This document shows, one piece after another, positions 38,289 to 45,961 of a stretch of 64,000 nucleotides of DNA; position 1 is the stretch's first letter, and each line of letters begins with the position of its first letter. The notes beneath the pieces were generated by a model that was not told the origin of the DNA, made no database searches, and saw only the letters and a program-made list of their open reading frames with translations. The stretch is from JBDSKH01 sp035556655 (GTDB taxonomy: Bacteria; Actinomycetota; Actinomycetes; Actinomycetales; Microbacteriaceae). The stretch covers positions 1 to 64,000 of the forward strand of contig DATMFW010000050.1 of assembly GCA_035556655.1 (NCBI GenBank). Direction: 5' to 3'. Both the position numbers and the translations under genes were made by a program.

Positions 38289-39376
38289 AGGTCGTCGTCG
38301 ATTGCCGGTACACCCGGCTGCAGCACCACGACGGGATCAGCCGCTACGGGGCGCGGCTGACCGCCGCCCTCGCCCGGCTGACCCCGGTCACCATGCTGAT
38401 CAGCGACGAGGCACAGCTGACGATGCTGCCGAACCTGCCCTGGCACAAGATCTCGGGCCCGACCAGCGGTCTCGAGCCGTGGGTGGCGCACCAGATCAAC
38501 AAGCTCGAGCCCGACGTGGTCTTCACCCCGATGCAGACGATGGGCGGCTCGGGGCGGCGCTACGGTCTGGTGAAGACCCTCCACGACCTGATCTATTACC
38601 GTCATCGCACCCCGCCGCGCGACCTGAACCCGGTGATCCGGGTCATCTGGCGGCTCTACCACCTCGCCTGGTGGCCGCAACGGCTGCTGCTGAACCAGGC
38701 CGACGAGGTGGTGACCGTGTCGCAGACCTCGAAGGCGCTCATCGAGCAGCACCGCCTGACCCGCCGGCCGCTGAGCGTCGTGCGCAACGCCGCCGACCCG
38801 CCGGCCGAGACGACGACTCCGCGGACGCCGCCGGTCACGCGCGAGCTGGTCTACATGGGCTCGTTCATGCCCTACAAGAACGTCGAGACCCTGGCGATGG
38901 CGCTGCACGTGCTGCCGGGGTACCGCCTGCACCTGCTGTCGAAGATCGGCCGCAACGACCGGCGGCGACTGCTCGAGCTCGCGCCCCAGGGCGCCCTGAT
39001 GGTGCACGACGGTGTCACCGATGCCGAGTACGCCGAGCAGCTGCGCGGAGCCTTCGCGCTCGTGCACGCCTCGCGCGATGAGGGCTTCGGCATCCCGCTC
39101 ATCGAGGCGATGGCGGCCGGCACCCCGGTCGTCGTCAGCGACATCCCGATCTTCCGCGAGGTGGGGGCGGATGCGGGGACCTACTTCCCCGCGGACGACC
39201 CGGACGCCGCTGCGGCCGCCATCCGCTCGCTCGAGGACCGCGCACACTGGAGCGAGCTCTCCCGCCGGGGTCTCGAGGTGGCCGCGGGCTACGACTGGGA
39301 CGCCTCGGCGGCGGCGCTGCTGGAGGTGCTGCAGCGCGTGGCCGCTACCCGATCGGCAGCACCTCGGCGTTCGTGA
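38285..39376 (+). CDS. Glycosyltransferase, GT4-like
   Basis: The 363-residue GT-B protein has VVVDCRYTRLQHHDGISRYG near the N-terminus, VKTLHDLIYYRHRTPP, then LVYMGSFMPYKNVETLA and the nucleotide-sugar-binding HASRDEGFGIPLIEAMAAGT. Acceptor and product are unknown; being in the cytosol without membrane helices, it may act on a cell-envelope sugar or lipid precursor. GTG starts inside the hydrolase stop. Its last 32 bases overlap the convergent ybaK gene. Confidence 0.87.
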   Translation: MKVVVDCRYTRLQHHDGISRYGARLTAALARLTPVTMLISDEAQLTMLPNLPWHKISGPTSGLEPWVAHQINKLEPDVVFTPMQTMGGSGRRYGLVKTLHDLIYYRHRTPPRDLNPVIRVIWRLYHLAWWPQRLLLNQADEVVTVSQTSKALIEQHRLTRRPLSVVRNAADPPAETTTPRTPPVTRELVYMGSFMPYKNVETLAMALHVLPGYRLHLLSKIGRNDRRRLLELAPQGALMVHDGVTDAEYAEQLRGAFALVHASRDEGFGIPLIEAMAAGTPVVVSDIPIFREVGADAGTYFPADDPDAAAAAIRSLEDRAHWSELSRRGLEVAAGYDWDASAAALLEVLQRVAATRSAAPRRS

Positions 39377-39809
39377 GCCGGGCGAGTTCGGCCGGCGCGA
39401 TCGCGAAGACCGCCGTCGCGCTGCCCGCGGCGGCCCACACCACCGGCAGGGCGAGCAGCGTCTCGTCGAACACCGTGCGCAGGGGTGCCGGGTGCCCGAG
39501 GGGCGGCACCGCGCCGATCGAGTAGCCGGTCGCCTGCTTGACGGTCGCGGCATCGGCCTTGCCGATCACGGCGCCCAGCCGCTCGCCGAGCGCGGCGGTG
39601 TCGACCCGGTTCGGTCCGGATGCCAGCACCAGCAGCGGGGCGCCGTCGGCATCGAAGACCAGGCTCTTCACGATCGCGGCGACATCGCACCCGATGGCGG
39701 CGGCGGCCTCGGCCGCCGTGTGCGTCGACTCGTCGAACTCCCGCACCTCGGGCACGAGCCCGAGAGCACTCACGCTGGTGAGGAACCGCTCGACCGCCGG
39801 CGAGGTCAT
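39345..39809 (-). CDS. YbaK/EbsC-family aminoacyl-tRNA editing protein
   Basis: A 154-residue YbaK domain. Members hydrolyse mischarged tRNA, such as Cys- or Ala-tRNA(Pro). Seen are CDVAAIVKSLVFDADG (with the catalytic Lys), NRVDTAALGERLGA and IGAVPPLGHPAPLRTVFDETL. The start overlaps the histidine-phosphatase stop by 4 bases (ATGA). It is the last gene of the sirtuin/phosphatase/YbaK operon. The exact tRNA target is not readable. Confidence 0.88.
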   Translation of the reverse strand: MTSPAVERFLTSVSALGLVPEVREFDESTHTAAEAAAAIGCDVAAIVKSLVFDADGAPLLVLASGPNRVDTAALGERLGAVIGKADAATVKQATGYSIGAVPPLGHPAPLRTVFDETLLALPVVWAAAGSATAVFAIAPAELARLTNAEVLPIG

Positions 39810-40423
39810 GCCGCACCGCCCTCCCGCGCCTCGACGGCGTTCTGATCCTCGATCGACTCCGGTTCCAGCGGATCGTCGAAGGCGATGAGGGCGAGCATGT
39901 CGTCATCGAACCGGAAGCTGTGCACCGATCCGTTGCCGATGTGCCCATGGCGCACCTCGGGCTGCACGGTCATCAGCACCGACCGGATCGCGCCGCCGTG
40001 GCTCACGACGAGGAGCGATTCACCGGGGTGCGCGGCCGCGAGGTCCTGGAGCGCCGGAATGACCCGCTCGGCGACGGCGTCGCGGGTCTCCTCCCCGGGC
40101 ACGCTCGAGCGGTCGGGATAGCGCTGCTCGATCTCGGCGAAGCTCAACCCTTCGGCATCGCCGTAGTTGCGCTCGACGAGCGCGTCGACGATCCCGGGTT
40201 CCGGCAGTCCGACCTCGCCGGCGATGATGCTCGCCGTCTCGACCGCGCGGGAGAGCGGGCTGGAATACACGGCGTCGAAACGCCGGCGCGCCAGCAGGCG
40301 CCCCGTGGCGCGCGCCTGCGCGCGTCCGGTCTCGTTCAACGGGATGTCAGTGAGCCCCTGGATGCGGTGCTGCTGGTTCCAGTCGGTCTCACCGTGCCGG
40401 ATCAGGTACAGCTCGGTAGTCAC
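39806..40423 (-). CDS. Histidine phosphatase (phosphoglycerate-mutase-like)
   Basis: The 205-residue protein has the phosphohistidine motif LIRHGETDWNQQHRIQG at the N-terminus, YSSPLSRAVETASIIAGE, the acid VERNYGDAEG and the second catalytic His in VVSHGGAIRSVL. It belongs to the broad branch of the family that includes cobalamin-phosphate phosphatases and non-glycolytic enzymes; substrate unknown. GTG start, preceded by CAGACT six bases upstream; it overlaps the sirtuin stop. Confidence 0.88.
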   Translation of the reverse strand: MTTELYLIRHGETDWNQQHRIQGLTDIPLNETGRAQARATGRLLARRRFDAVYSSPLSRAVETASIIAGEVGLPEPGIVDALVERNYGDAEGLSFAEIEQRYPDRSSVPGEETRDAVAERVIPALQDLAAAHPGESLLVVSHGGAIRSVLMTVQPEVRHGHIGNGSVHSFRFDDDMLALIAFDDPLEPESIEDQNAVEAREGGAA

Positions 40424-41268
40424 CCTGCCAGTCTGTCAGCCAGGACTCCCAGCACCTCGGAAGTCCCCGCGTCGATCTTCAGATCGGCGCGGGTGTCGCC
40501 CTTGGTCACGCCCCGGTTGAGGACCACCACCGGGATGCGGCGCTTCACGGCCTGATCGAGCAACCGGATGCCGGAGTTGACCACCAGCGACGAGCCCGCG
40601 ATCAGCAGCGCGTCGGCGCGACGCACCAGGGCCGCCGCTTCGGCGAACTTGGTGGTGGGCACGAACTCGCCGAAGAACACCACCTCGGGCTTCAGCACCC
40701 CTCCGCAGACGGAGCAGTCCGGCACGACCATGTCATCGACGGCGTCGATGTCGACATCGCCATCGGGGTTCAGCCGCACCGCGTCGGGCGGGTCGAGCCA
40801 CGGGTTCGCCGCCGCCATGCGCTCCGCGATGTCGACGCGCGCGAAGCTCTGCCCGCAGTGCAGGCAGCGCACCCTGTCCATCGACCCGTGGATGTCGACG
40901 ACGTGGCGCGACCCGGCCCGCAGGTGCAGCCCGTCGACGTTCTGCGTGACGATGCCGTTCACGACGCCCGCGAACTCGAGCCGGGCCAGAGCCCGGTGAC
41001 CGGCATTGGGTTCTGCGGCCGAGAAGTGCCGCCAGCCGAGGTGACTGCCCGCCCAGTAGCGCTTGCGGGCCCGCTCGTCGGAGACGTAGGTCTGGAACGT
41101 CATCGGGGTGCGTACTGGCGCGCCTTCGCCCCGATAGTCCGGGATCCCCGAGTCGGTGCTCACCCCGGCGCCGGTCAGGACCGCCACCGTGCGTCCGCGC
41201 AGCAGCGCCTCGGCCTGGTCGACGAGCGCGCCGACGGCGGGATCGAGCACCGGTTTCACGACGGACAT
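40420..41268 (-). CDS. Sir2-family NAD-dependent protein deacylase
   Basis: Sirtuin of 282 residues: NAD-binding VLTGAGVSTDSGIPDYRGEG, the catalytic QNVDGLHLRAGS and His in VVDIHGSMDRVRCLHCGQ, zinc ligands CLHCGQ and CSVCGG, and FGEFVPTTKFAEA. It probably deacylates lysines on cytosolic proteins. ATG 41268 is preceded by a strong GGGGAG five bases upstream and TAGTCT farther up. First gene of a three-gene operon (sirtuin, histidine phosphatase, YbaK) with 4-base overlaps. Confidence 0.94.
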   Translation of the reverse strand: MSVVKPVLDPAVGALVDQAEALLRGRTVAVLTGAGVSTDSGIPDYRGEGAPVRTPMTFQTYVSDERARKRYWAGSHLGWRHFSAAEPNAGHRALARLEFAGVVNGIVTQNVDGLHLRAGSRHVVDIHGSMDRVRCLHCGQSFARVDIAERMAAANPWLDPPDAVRLNPDGDVDIDAVDDMVVPDCSVCGGVLKPEVVFFGEFVPTTKFAEAAALVRRADALLIAGSSLVVNSGIRLLDQAVKRRIPVVVLNRGVTKGDTRADLKIDAGTSEVLGVLADRLAG

Positions 41269-41327
41269 GGGCTCCCCTTCTTCCTGCAGACTAGACAACG
41301 AAGTTTTCGGGGATGTTTCGGGGTGCC

Positions 41328-42128
41328 ATGCAGATCGTGACGGTCACGGATCCGGCGGATCCACGCCTGCGCGACTACGTGGGCCTCACCGATGTGGTGC
41401 TGCGCCGGCTGAGTGAACCGGCGGACGGGTTGTACCTGGCCGAATCGGCCAAGGTGATCCAGCGCGCCCTGGCGGCCGGTCACCGCCCGCGCTCGGTCCT
41501 GCTGCAGCAGAAGTGGCTCGACGACCTGGCTCCGGTGCTCGAGGGCTACCGGATCCCGGTGTATCTCGCCGAGCCCGAGGTGCTCGCCGGCATCACCGGT
41601 TTCGTCATGCACCGCGGGGCGATCGCCTCGATGCACCGGCCGCCCCTGCTGCCGGTCGCCGAGGTGGTCCGCGACGCCCGCCGGGTGGTCGTGCTGGAGG
41701 ACATCGTCGACCACACCAACGTCGGCGCGATCTTCCGCGCCGTGGCCGGGCTCGGAGCCGACGCGGTGCTCATCACGCCGCGCTGCGCCGATCCGTACTA
41801 CCGCCGGGCGGTGCGGGTCAGCATGGGCACCGTCCTGCAGATCCCCTGGACCCGCCTGCCCGAATGGCCGGAGGGCGCCGACCAGCTGCACGCCGCGGGC
41901 TTCGAGCTCGCCGCACTCGCCCTCGCCGAGGACGCCGTCGATCTGTCCGACTACGCGCGCGACGCCCCCGACCGGATCGCGTTGCTGCTCGGCACCGAGG
42001 GCGACGGTCTCAGCGCGGCGGCCCTGGCATCCGCCGACCGGGTGGTGACCATCCCGATGTCGCGCGGAGTGGATTCGCTCAATGTGGCGGCTGCGAGTGC
42101 CGTAGCCCTGTGGGCGCTGCGCGGATAG
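41328..42128 (+). CDS. TrmH/SpoU-family RNA 2'-O-methyltransferase
   Basis: SAM-dependent SPOUT methyltransferase modifying rRNA or tRNA ribose. The 266-residue protein has VVLEDIVDHTNVGAIFRAVAG (motif 1 Asn/Arg), ALLLGTEGDGLS and the knot motif VTIPMSRGVDSLNVAAASAVAL. An N-terminal substrate-binding domain covers about residues 1-110. I prefer ATG 41328 (start QIVTVTDPADPRLRDY); an ATG at 41313 would add five residues. The exact target nucleotide is unknown. Confidence 0.9.
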   Translation: MQIVTVTDPADPRLRDYVGLTDVVLRRLSEPADGLYLAESAKVIQRALAAGHRPRSVLLQQKWLDDLAPVLEGYRIPVYLAEPEVLAGITGFVMHRGAIASMHRPPLLPVAEVVRDARRVVVLEDIVDHTNVGAIFRAVAGLGADAVLITPRCADPYYRRAVRVSMGTVLQIPWTRLPEWPEGADQLHAAGFELAALALAEDAVDLSDYARDAPDRIALLLGTEGDGLSAAALASADRVVTIPMSRGVDSLNVAAASAVALWALRG

Positions 42129-42219
42129 GCTCCGCCCCTGGCGACCCAGCCGCGATCCGACTGGGCGACGGGGGTCGCGCCTGATCGGAGGCGGCGTCAC
42201 GCCGGGTTAGCATCATCCG

Positions 42220-43443
42220 GTGCCTTCGCGTCGACAGATCTACCGTCGGCGCCGGATCGTCGTGTTCGGCGGGCTGCTCATCCTGCTGACGGTGCTCTTC
42301 TACCTGCCGATGACCCTGTTGGCGCCGCTTCGCGAGACCACGCCGGTCGTGCCGGCGCACGTCGAGGAACCCGGCCCGGCGGCGGCTCTCGCCTTCCCCG
42401 GATACGGTGCCGCCGCGATCGGCGCGCTGGAGTTCCCGGGCGTGCTGGCGGCGGCGGGCTCGGAGAAGGCGCTGCCGATGGCGAGCATCACCAAGATCGT
42501 GACGGCGCTCGTGGTGCTGCAGAAGCATCCGCTCGGGGTGGACGAGGCCGGCCCGCGCGTGACGATGACGGCCGCGGATGTCGCGCTCTACACCAGCTAT
42601 CGGGCGGTCAACGGCAAGGTCGCGCCGGTCAGCGCGGGCGAGGTGTACACCCAGCGCGAGCTGATGGACCTCATGCTCATCGAGTCGGCGAACAACTACG
42701 CGACGACTCTCGCGGTCTGGGCGTTCGGCAGCGAGAAGGCGTACGTGGCTGCGGCGCGGGACTGGCTGGCCGGCCGGCAACTGCCGAGCCTGACCATCGT
42801 CGACGCGACCGGGCTCGACGCCGGGAACCGGGGCACGGCATCCGATCTGATCGAGCTCGGACGGCTGGCCCTGGCCGACCCGCTCGTCTCGGCGATCGTC
42901 GGGACCGAGAAGCTCACGATGCACGATGTCGGGCTTGTCGAGAACTCCAACGAGCTGCTCGGGACGCACGGCGTGACCGGCATCAAGACCGGCACGCTCG
43001 ACTCGTTCGGGGCCAACCTGCTGTTCTCGGGCGAATACGCCATCGGATCCACCTCGATCACCGTCATCGGGGTGGTGCTCGGCGGGACCGACCACCCGAC
43101 CCTCAACAAGGCCATCGTGAAGCTGCTGGCGAGCGTGCAGGAGGGCTTCCACGAGGTCGACGTGAGCGATGTCGGCGAGGACTTCGCCACCTACACCACC
43201 GCGTGGGGCCAGACCGCCGAAGCCGAGGCCGGGGCGGAGGCGGTGCTGCTGACCTGGAGCGACACCCCGATCACCGCCCAGGTCAGCGTCGACCCGGTGC
43301 GGCTCGGCGACGCGGGCGCGCGGGTCGGCGAGGTGGTCTACACGGCGGGGGAGCGCAGCGTCGTCGTGCCGCTCGTACTCTCGAGCGCGCTGACCGACCC
43401 CGGGCCCGGCTGGCGGCTGACCCACCCCGGCGAGCTGTTCTAG
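42220..43443 (+). CDS. D-alanyl-D-alanine carboxypeptidase (low-molecular-weight PBP)
   Basis: Penicillin-binding carboxypeptidase trimming peptidoglycan pentapeptides. The 407-residue protein has an N-terminal membrane anchor/signal (IVVFGGLLILLTVLFYLP), and the three serine-peptidase motifs: Ser89-I-T-Lys92, Ser156-Ala-Asn158 and Lys256-Thr-Gly258. The C-terminal 140 residues form a beta-rich domain. GTG start with TAGCAT ending six bases before it. It converges on the GDSL gene with shared CTAG stops. Confidence 0.93.
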   Translation: MPSRRQIYRRRRIVVFGGLLILLTVLFYLPMTLLAPLRETTPVVPAHVEEPGPAAALAFPGYGAAAIGALEFPGVLAAAGSEKALPMASITKIVTALVVLQKHPLGVDEAGPRVTMTAADVALYTSYRAVNGKVAPVSAGEVYTQRELMDLMLIESANNYATTLAVWAFGSEKAYVAAARDWLAGRQLPSLTIVDATGLDAGNRGTASDLIELGRLALADPLVSAIVGTEKLTMHDVGLVENSNELLGTHGVTGIKTGTLDSFGANLLFSGEYAIGSTSITVIGVVLGGTDHPTLNKAIVKLLASVQEGFHEVDVSDVGEDFATYTTAWGQTAEAEAGAEAVLLTWSDTPITAQVSVDPVRLGDAGARVGEVVYTAGERSVVVPLVLSSALTDPGPGWRLTHPGELF

Positions 43444-44204
43444 GAGAACGTCGGCCGCTTCGGGGTCACGCCGTCGCCCGAGGACTGATGCCGGATGCGG
43501 CGCAGGATCCACGGCGCGAAGTACTCCCGCGCCCAGCCGATGTCGTCGATGCGTGCCTGGCGCCAGGTCTGGCGGGGCAGCGGCTCCGCCGCGAAGGGTT
43601 CCAGATCGTTCTCGACGTTGAGCGCCCGCAGCACCATGCGCGCGATCGTCTGGTGCCCGACCGGTGAGAAGTGCAGGCGATCGGGCGCCCACATCCGCGG
43701 GTCGGCCAGCTCGCGCAACGACCACATGTCGGCCACGATCGCGTCGTACTTCTGGGCGATGGTGCGGAGGTTCTCGTTGTAGATGGCGACCTTGCCGCGG
43801 ATCCGCCCGAGCACCGGGGTCATGCCGATGTCGGGCCCGTTGAACATGACGACCGTCGCGCCGTCCGAGGCCAGCCGGGCGATGCCGCCGTCGAAACGTG
43901 CGGCGATCTCGTCCGGGTCGGTGCCCGGCCGGATGACGTCGTTGCCTCCCATGGACACGCTGATCAGATCGGGGCGCAGCTGCAGCGCAGGCTCGACCTG
44001 CTCGTCGAGGATCTGCTGCAGCAGCCGGCCGCGCACCGCGAGGTTGGCGTAGGCGAAGCCGTCAATCCCGGCGCTCAGCACCTCGGCGACCCGGTCGGCC
44101 CAGCCGCGATGGCCGCCGGGGGAGCGTGGCTCGGGATCGCCGATGCCCTCCGTGAACGAGTCGCCGATCGCGACATAGCGGGACCAGGGGTGCTGCGCGG
44201 GCAT
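43440..44204 (-). CDS. SGNH/GDSL-type hydrolase
   Basis: A 254-residue esterase/lipase-like protein with block I YVAIGDSFTEGIGDPEP (catalytic Ser), block III SVSMGGNDVIRPGTDPDE, and block V DRLHFSPVGHQTIA (Asp-x-x-His). No signal peptide, so probably cytosolic. Substrate unknown. I chose ATG 44204; the frame is open far upstream but that part lies opposite the next genes. Stop overlaps the carboxypeptidase stop. Confidence 0.88.
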   Translation of the reverse strand: MPAQHPWSRYVAIGDSFTEGIGDPEPRSPGGHRGWADRVAEVLSAGIDGFAYANLAVRGRLLQQILDEQVEPALQLRPDLISVSMGGNDVIRPGTDPDEIAARFDGGIARLASDGATVVMFNGPDIGMTPVLGRIRGKVAIYNENLRTIAQKYDAIVADMWSLRELADPRMWAPDRLHFSPVGHQTIARMVLRALNVENDLEPFAAEPLPRQTWRQARIDDIGWAREYFAPWILRRIRHQSSGDGVTPKRPTFS

Positions 44205-44343
44205 GACACCATGATGCAACCTCACGACGTCTCCACCTCCACGTTTCCTGAACGTCACCCGCGGGCCGCGCCAGGCGGATGGCCGCGAGTGGTTGAGTGG
44301 GGGGCGAGCCCGAGACTCGGGCCTGCAGATTGGGAGACACATC

Positions 44344-44613
44344 ATGGGATTCCTGGCATTCCTCCTCCTCGGCCTGATCGCCGGCGCCATCGCGCGCCTG
44401 ATCATCCCGGGCCGCCAGAAGGGCGGATGGTTCCTGACGCTCATCCTCGGAGTCGTCGGAGCGATGCTCGGCGGCTGGATCGCGGGTTTCTTCGTCGAAG
44501 ACGCGTACGAGAACTTCTGGTCGATCCCGGCCTGGATCGCCGCCATCGTCGGCGCGCTGATCGTCACGATCATCTTCAACCTGCTGTTCAACAAGCGCGG
44601 CAGCCGCGTCTGA
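44344..44613 (+). CDS. GlsB/YeaQ/YmgE-family small membrane protein
   Basis: An 89-residue protein with three hydrophobic, glycine-rich helices (FLAFLLLGLIAGAIARLI; FLTLILGVVGAMLGGWIAGF; WIAAIVGALIVTIIFNLLF), matching the transglycosylase-associated/GlsB family. These are linked to general stress in firmicutes, but function is undefined. ATG 44344 is preceded by GGGAG at 44331-44335. A perfect hairpin follows. Confidence 0.88.
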   Translation: MGFLAFLLLGLIAGAIARLIIPGRQKGGWFLTLILGVVGAMLGGWIAGFFVEDAYENFWSIPAWIAAIVGALIVTIIFNLLFNKRGSRV

Positions 44614-44621
44614 GACAGCGC

Positions 44622-44651
44622 GAAGGGGCCCCGGTTCGCCGGGGCCCCTTC
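44622..44651 (+). terminator. Strong hairpin terminator after the GlsB-type gene
   Basis: A perfect 13-bp GC-rich stem (44622-44634 with 44639-44651) capped by a TTCG tetraloop. No long U tract follows, as is common in GC-rich actinobacteria. It separates this gene from dinB. Confidence 0.75.
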
Positions 44652-44678
44652 GTCGTGTCCGGGTGACAGACTGAAGCG

Positions 44679-45920
44679 ATGAGCAAGCAGGACGGACGCG
44701 GCCGCCAGGTCACGACCGAGCCTCTCGACGACGCCACGGCGACGATCCTGCACCTCGACATGGACGCCTTCTTCGCCTCGGTCGAACTGCTCGAGCGGCC
44801 CGACCTGGTCGGGAAACCGGTCATCGTCGGCCACGCCTCGCCGCGCTCGGTGGTCACCGCGGCGACCTACGAGGCCCGCAGGTTCGGGGTGAACTCGGCG
44901 ATGCCGATGGCGGTCGCCCTGCGCCGCTGCCCGCAGGCCGTCGTGCTCGAACCGCATTTCGAGCGCTATGCGCACTTCTCGCGGGTCGTCATGGACCTGC
45001 TCCGCGACGTCACCCCGCTCGTCGAGCCGCTGTCGATCGACGAGGCGTTCCTGGATGTGGCGGGCGCCCTCCGCCTGATGGGAACCCCCTGGCAGATCGG
45101 CACGCGCCTGCGGGAACGCGTCGTCGCCGAGACCGGGCTGCGCGCCTCGGTGGGCGCCGCGTCGACCAAGTACGTGGCGAAGCTGGCATCCTCTCGCGCG
45201 AAACCCGACGGGCTGCTGGTCGTACCCGCGTCAGCCACCCTGTCGTTCCTGCATCCCCAACCGGTGTCGGCGCTGTGGGGCGTGGGGGCGAAGGCCGAGG
45301 AACAGCTCGCCCGTCTGGGGCTGCGCACCGTGGGTGACGTCGCCGAGATCCCGCTCGACGCGCTCACCCGCGCGGTGGGTCCGGCGGCGGCGACGCGGCT
45401 GCACGAGCTGGCCTGGGGCCGCGACCCGCGCTCGGTCACGACGGAGCGCGACGAGAAGAGCGTCGGGCACGAGACCACCTTCGAGGTCGACGTCGTCGAC
45501 CCCGCGACCCTCCATCGCACCCTGCTCTCGCTCGCCGACGGCGTCGGCGTGCGCCTCCGGCGGGCGGGCGTCCAGGCGCGGACGGTGTCGATCAAGCTGC
45601 GCTTCTCCGACTTCACCACGATCACCCGCTCGCGGACGCTGGCCGACCCCACCGATCTGGCGCGCCGGCTCTACGAGGAAGCGCGGGTCCTCTACGACGC
45701 CGCCAATTCCGACGGGCGCCCGGTGCGCCTCATCGGCATCCGTGGCGAGCAGCTCAGCGGCGCGGTCGCCGCGCTCGGGCTCTGGGACGACGACGAGGCG
45801 TGGCGTTCCGCCGAGCAGACCGTGGATGCGGTGGCCGGCAAGTTCGGTCAGGGCACCCTCCGCCCGGCGGCCCTCCTCCACAAGCGGCCGCTTCGGCGGT
45901 ACGGCCACGGCGACGACTGA
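44679..45920 (+). CDS. dinB: DNA polymerase IV (Y family)
   Basis: Translesion DNA polymerase of 413 residues. The catalytic acids are present: HLDMDAFFASVELLERPD near residue 27 and PLSIDEAFLDVAGALRLMG. Also seen are VVTAATYEARRFGVNSAMPM, VGAASTKYVAKLASSRAKPDG and the little-finger domain to the C-terminus. It is thus an active polymerase, unlike the ImuB 7 kb away. CAGACT ends six bases before the ATG. It opens the damage-tolerance island with the helicase and dnaE2; no LexA box is visible upstream. Confidence 0.96.
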   Translation: MSKQDGRGRQVTTEPLDDATATILHLDMDAFFASVELLERPDLVGKPVIVGHASPRSVVTAATYEARRFGVNSAMPMAVALRRCPQAVVLEPHFERYAHFSRVVMDLLRDVTPLVEPLSIDEAFLDVAGALRLMGTPWQIGTRLRERVVAETGLRASVGAASTKYVAKLASSRAKPDGLLVVPASATLSFLHPQPVSALWGVGAKAEEQLARLGLRTVGDVAEIPLDALTRAVGPAAATRLHELAWGRDPRSVTTERDEKSVGHETTFEVDVVDPATLHRTLLSLADGVGVRLRRAGVQARTVSIKLRFSDFTTITRSRTLADPTDLARRLYEEARVLYDAANSDGRPVRLIGIRGEQLSGAVAALGLWDDDEAWRSAEQTVDAVAGKFGQGTLRPAALLHKRPLRRYGHGDD

Positions 45921-45961
45921 ACGCGCCGGCGATGTCCCCGGGGTGATCTACTCTCGATCGA

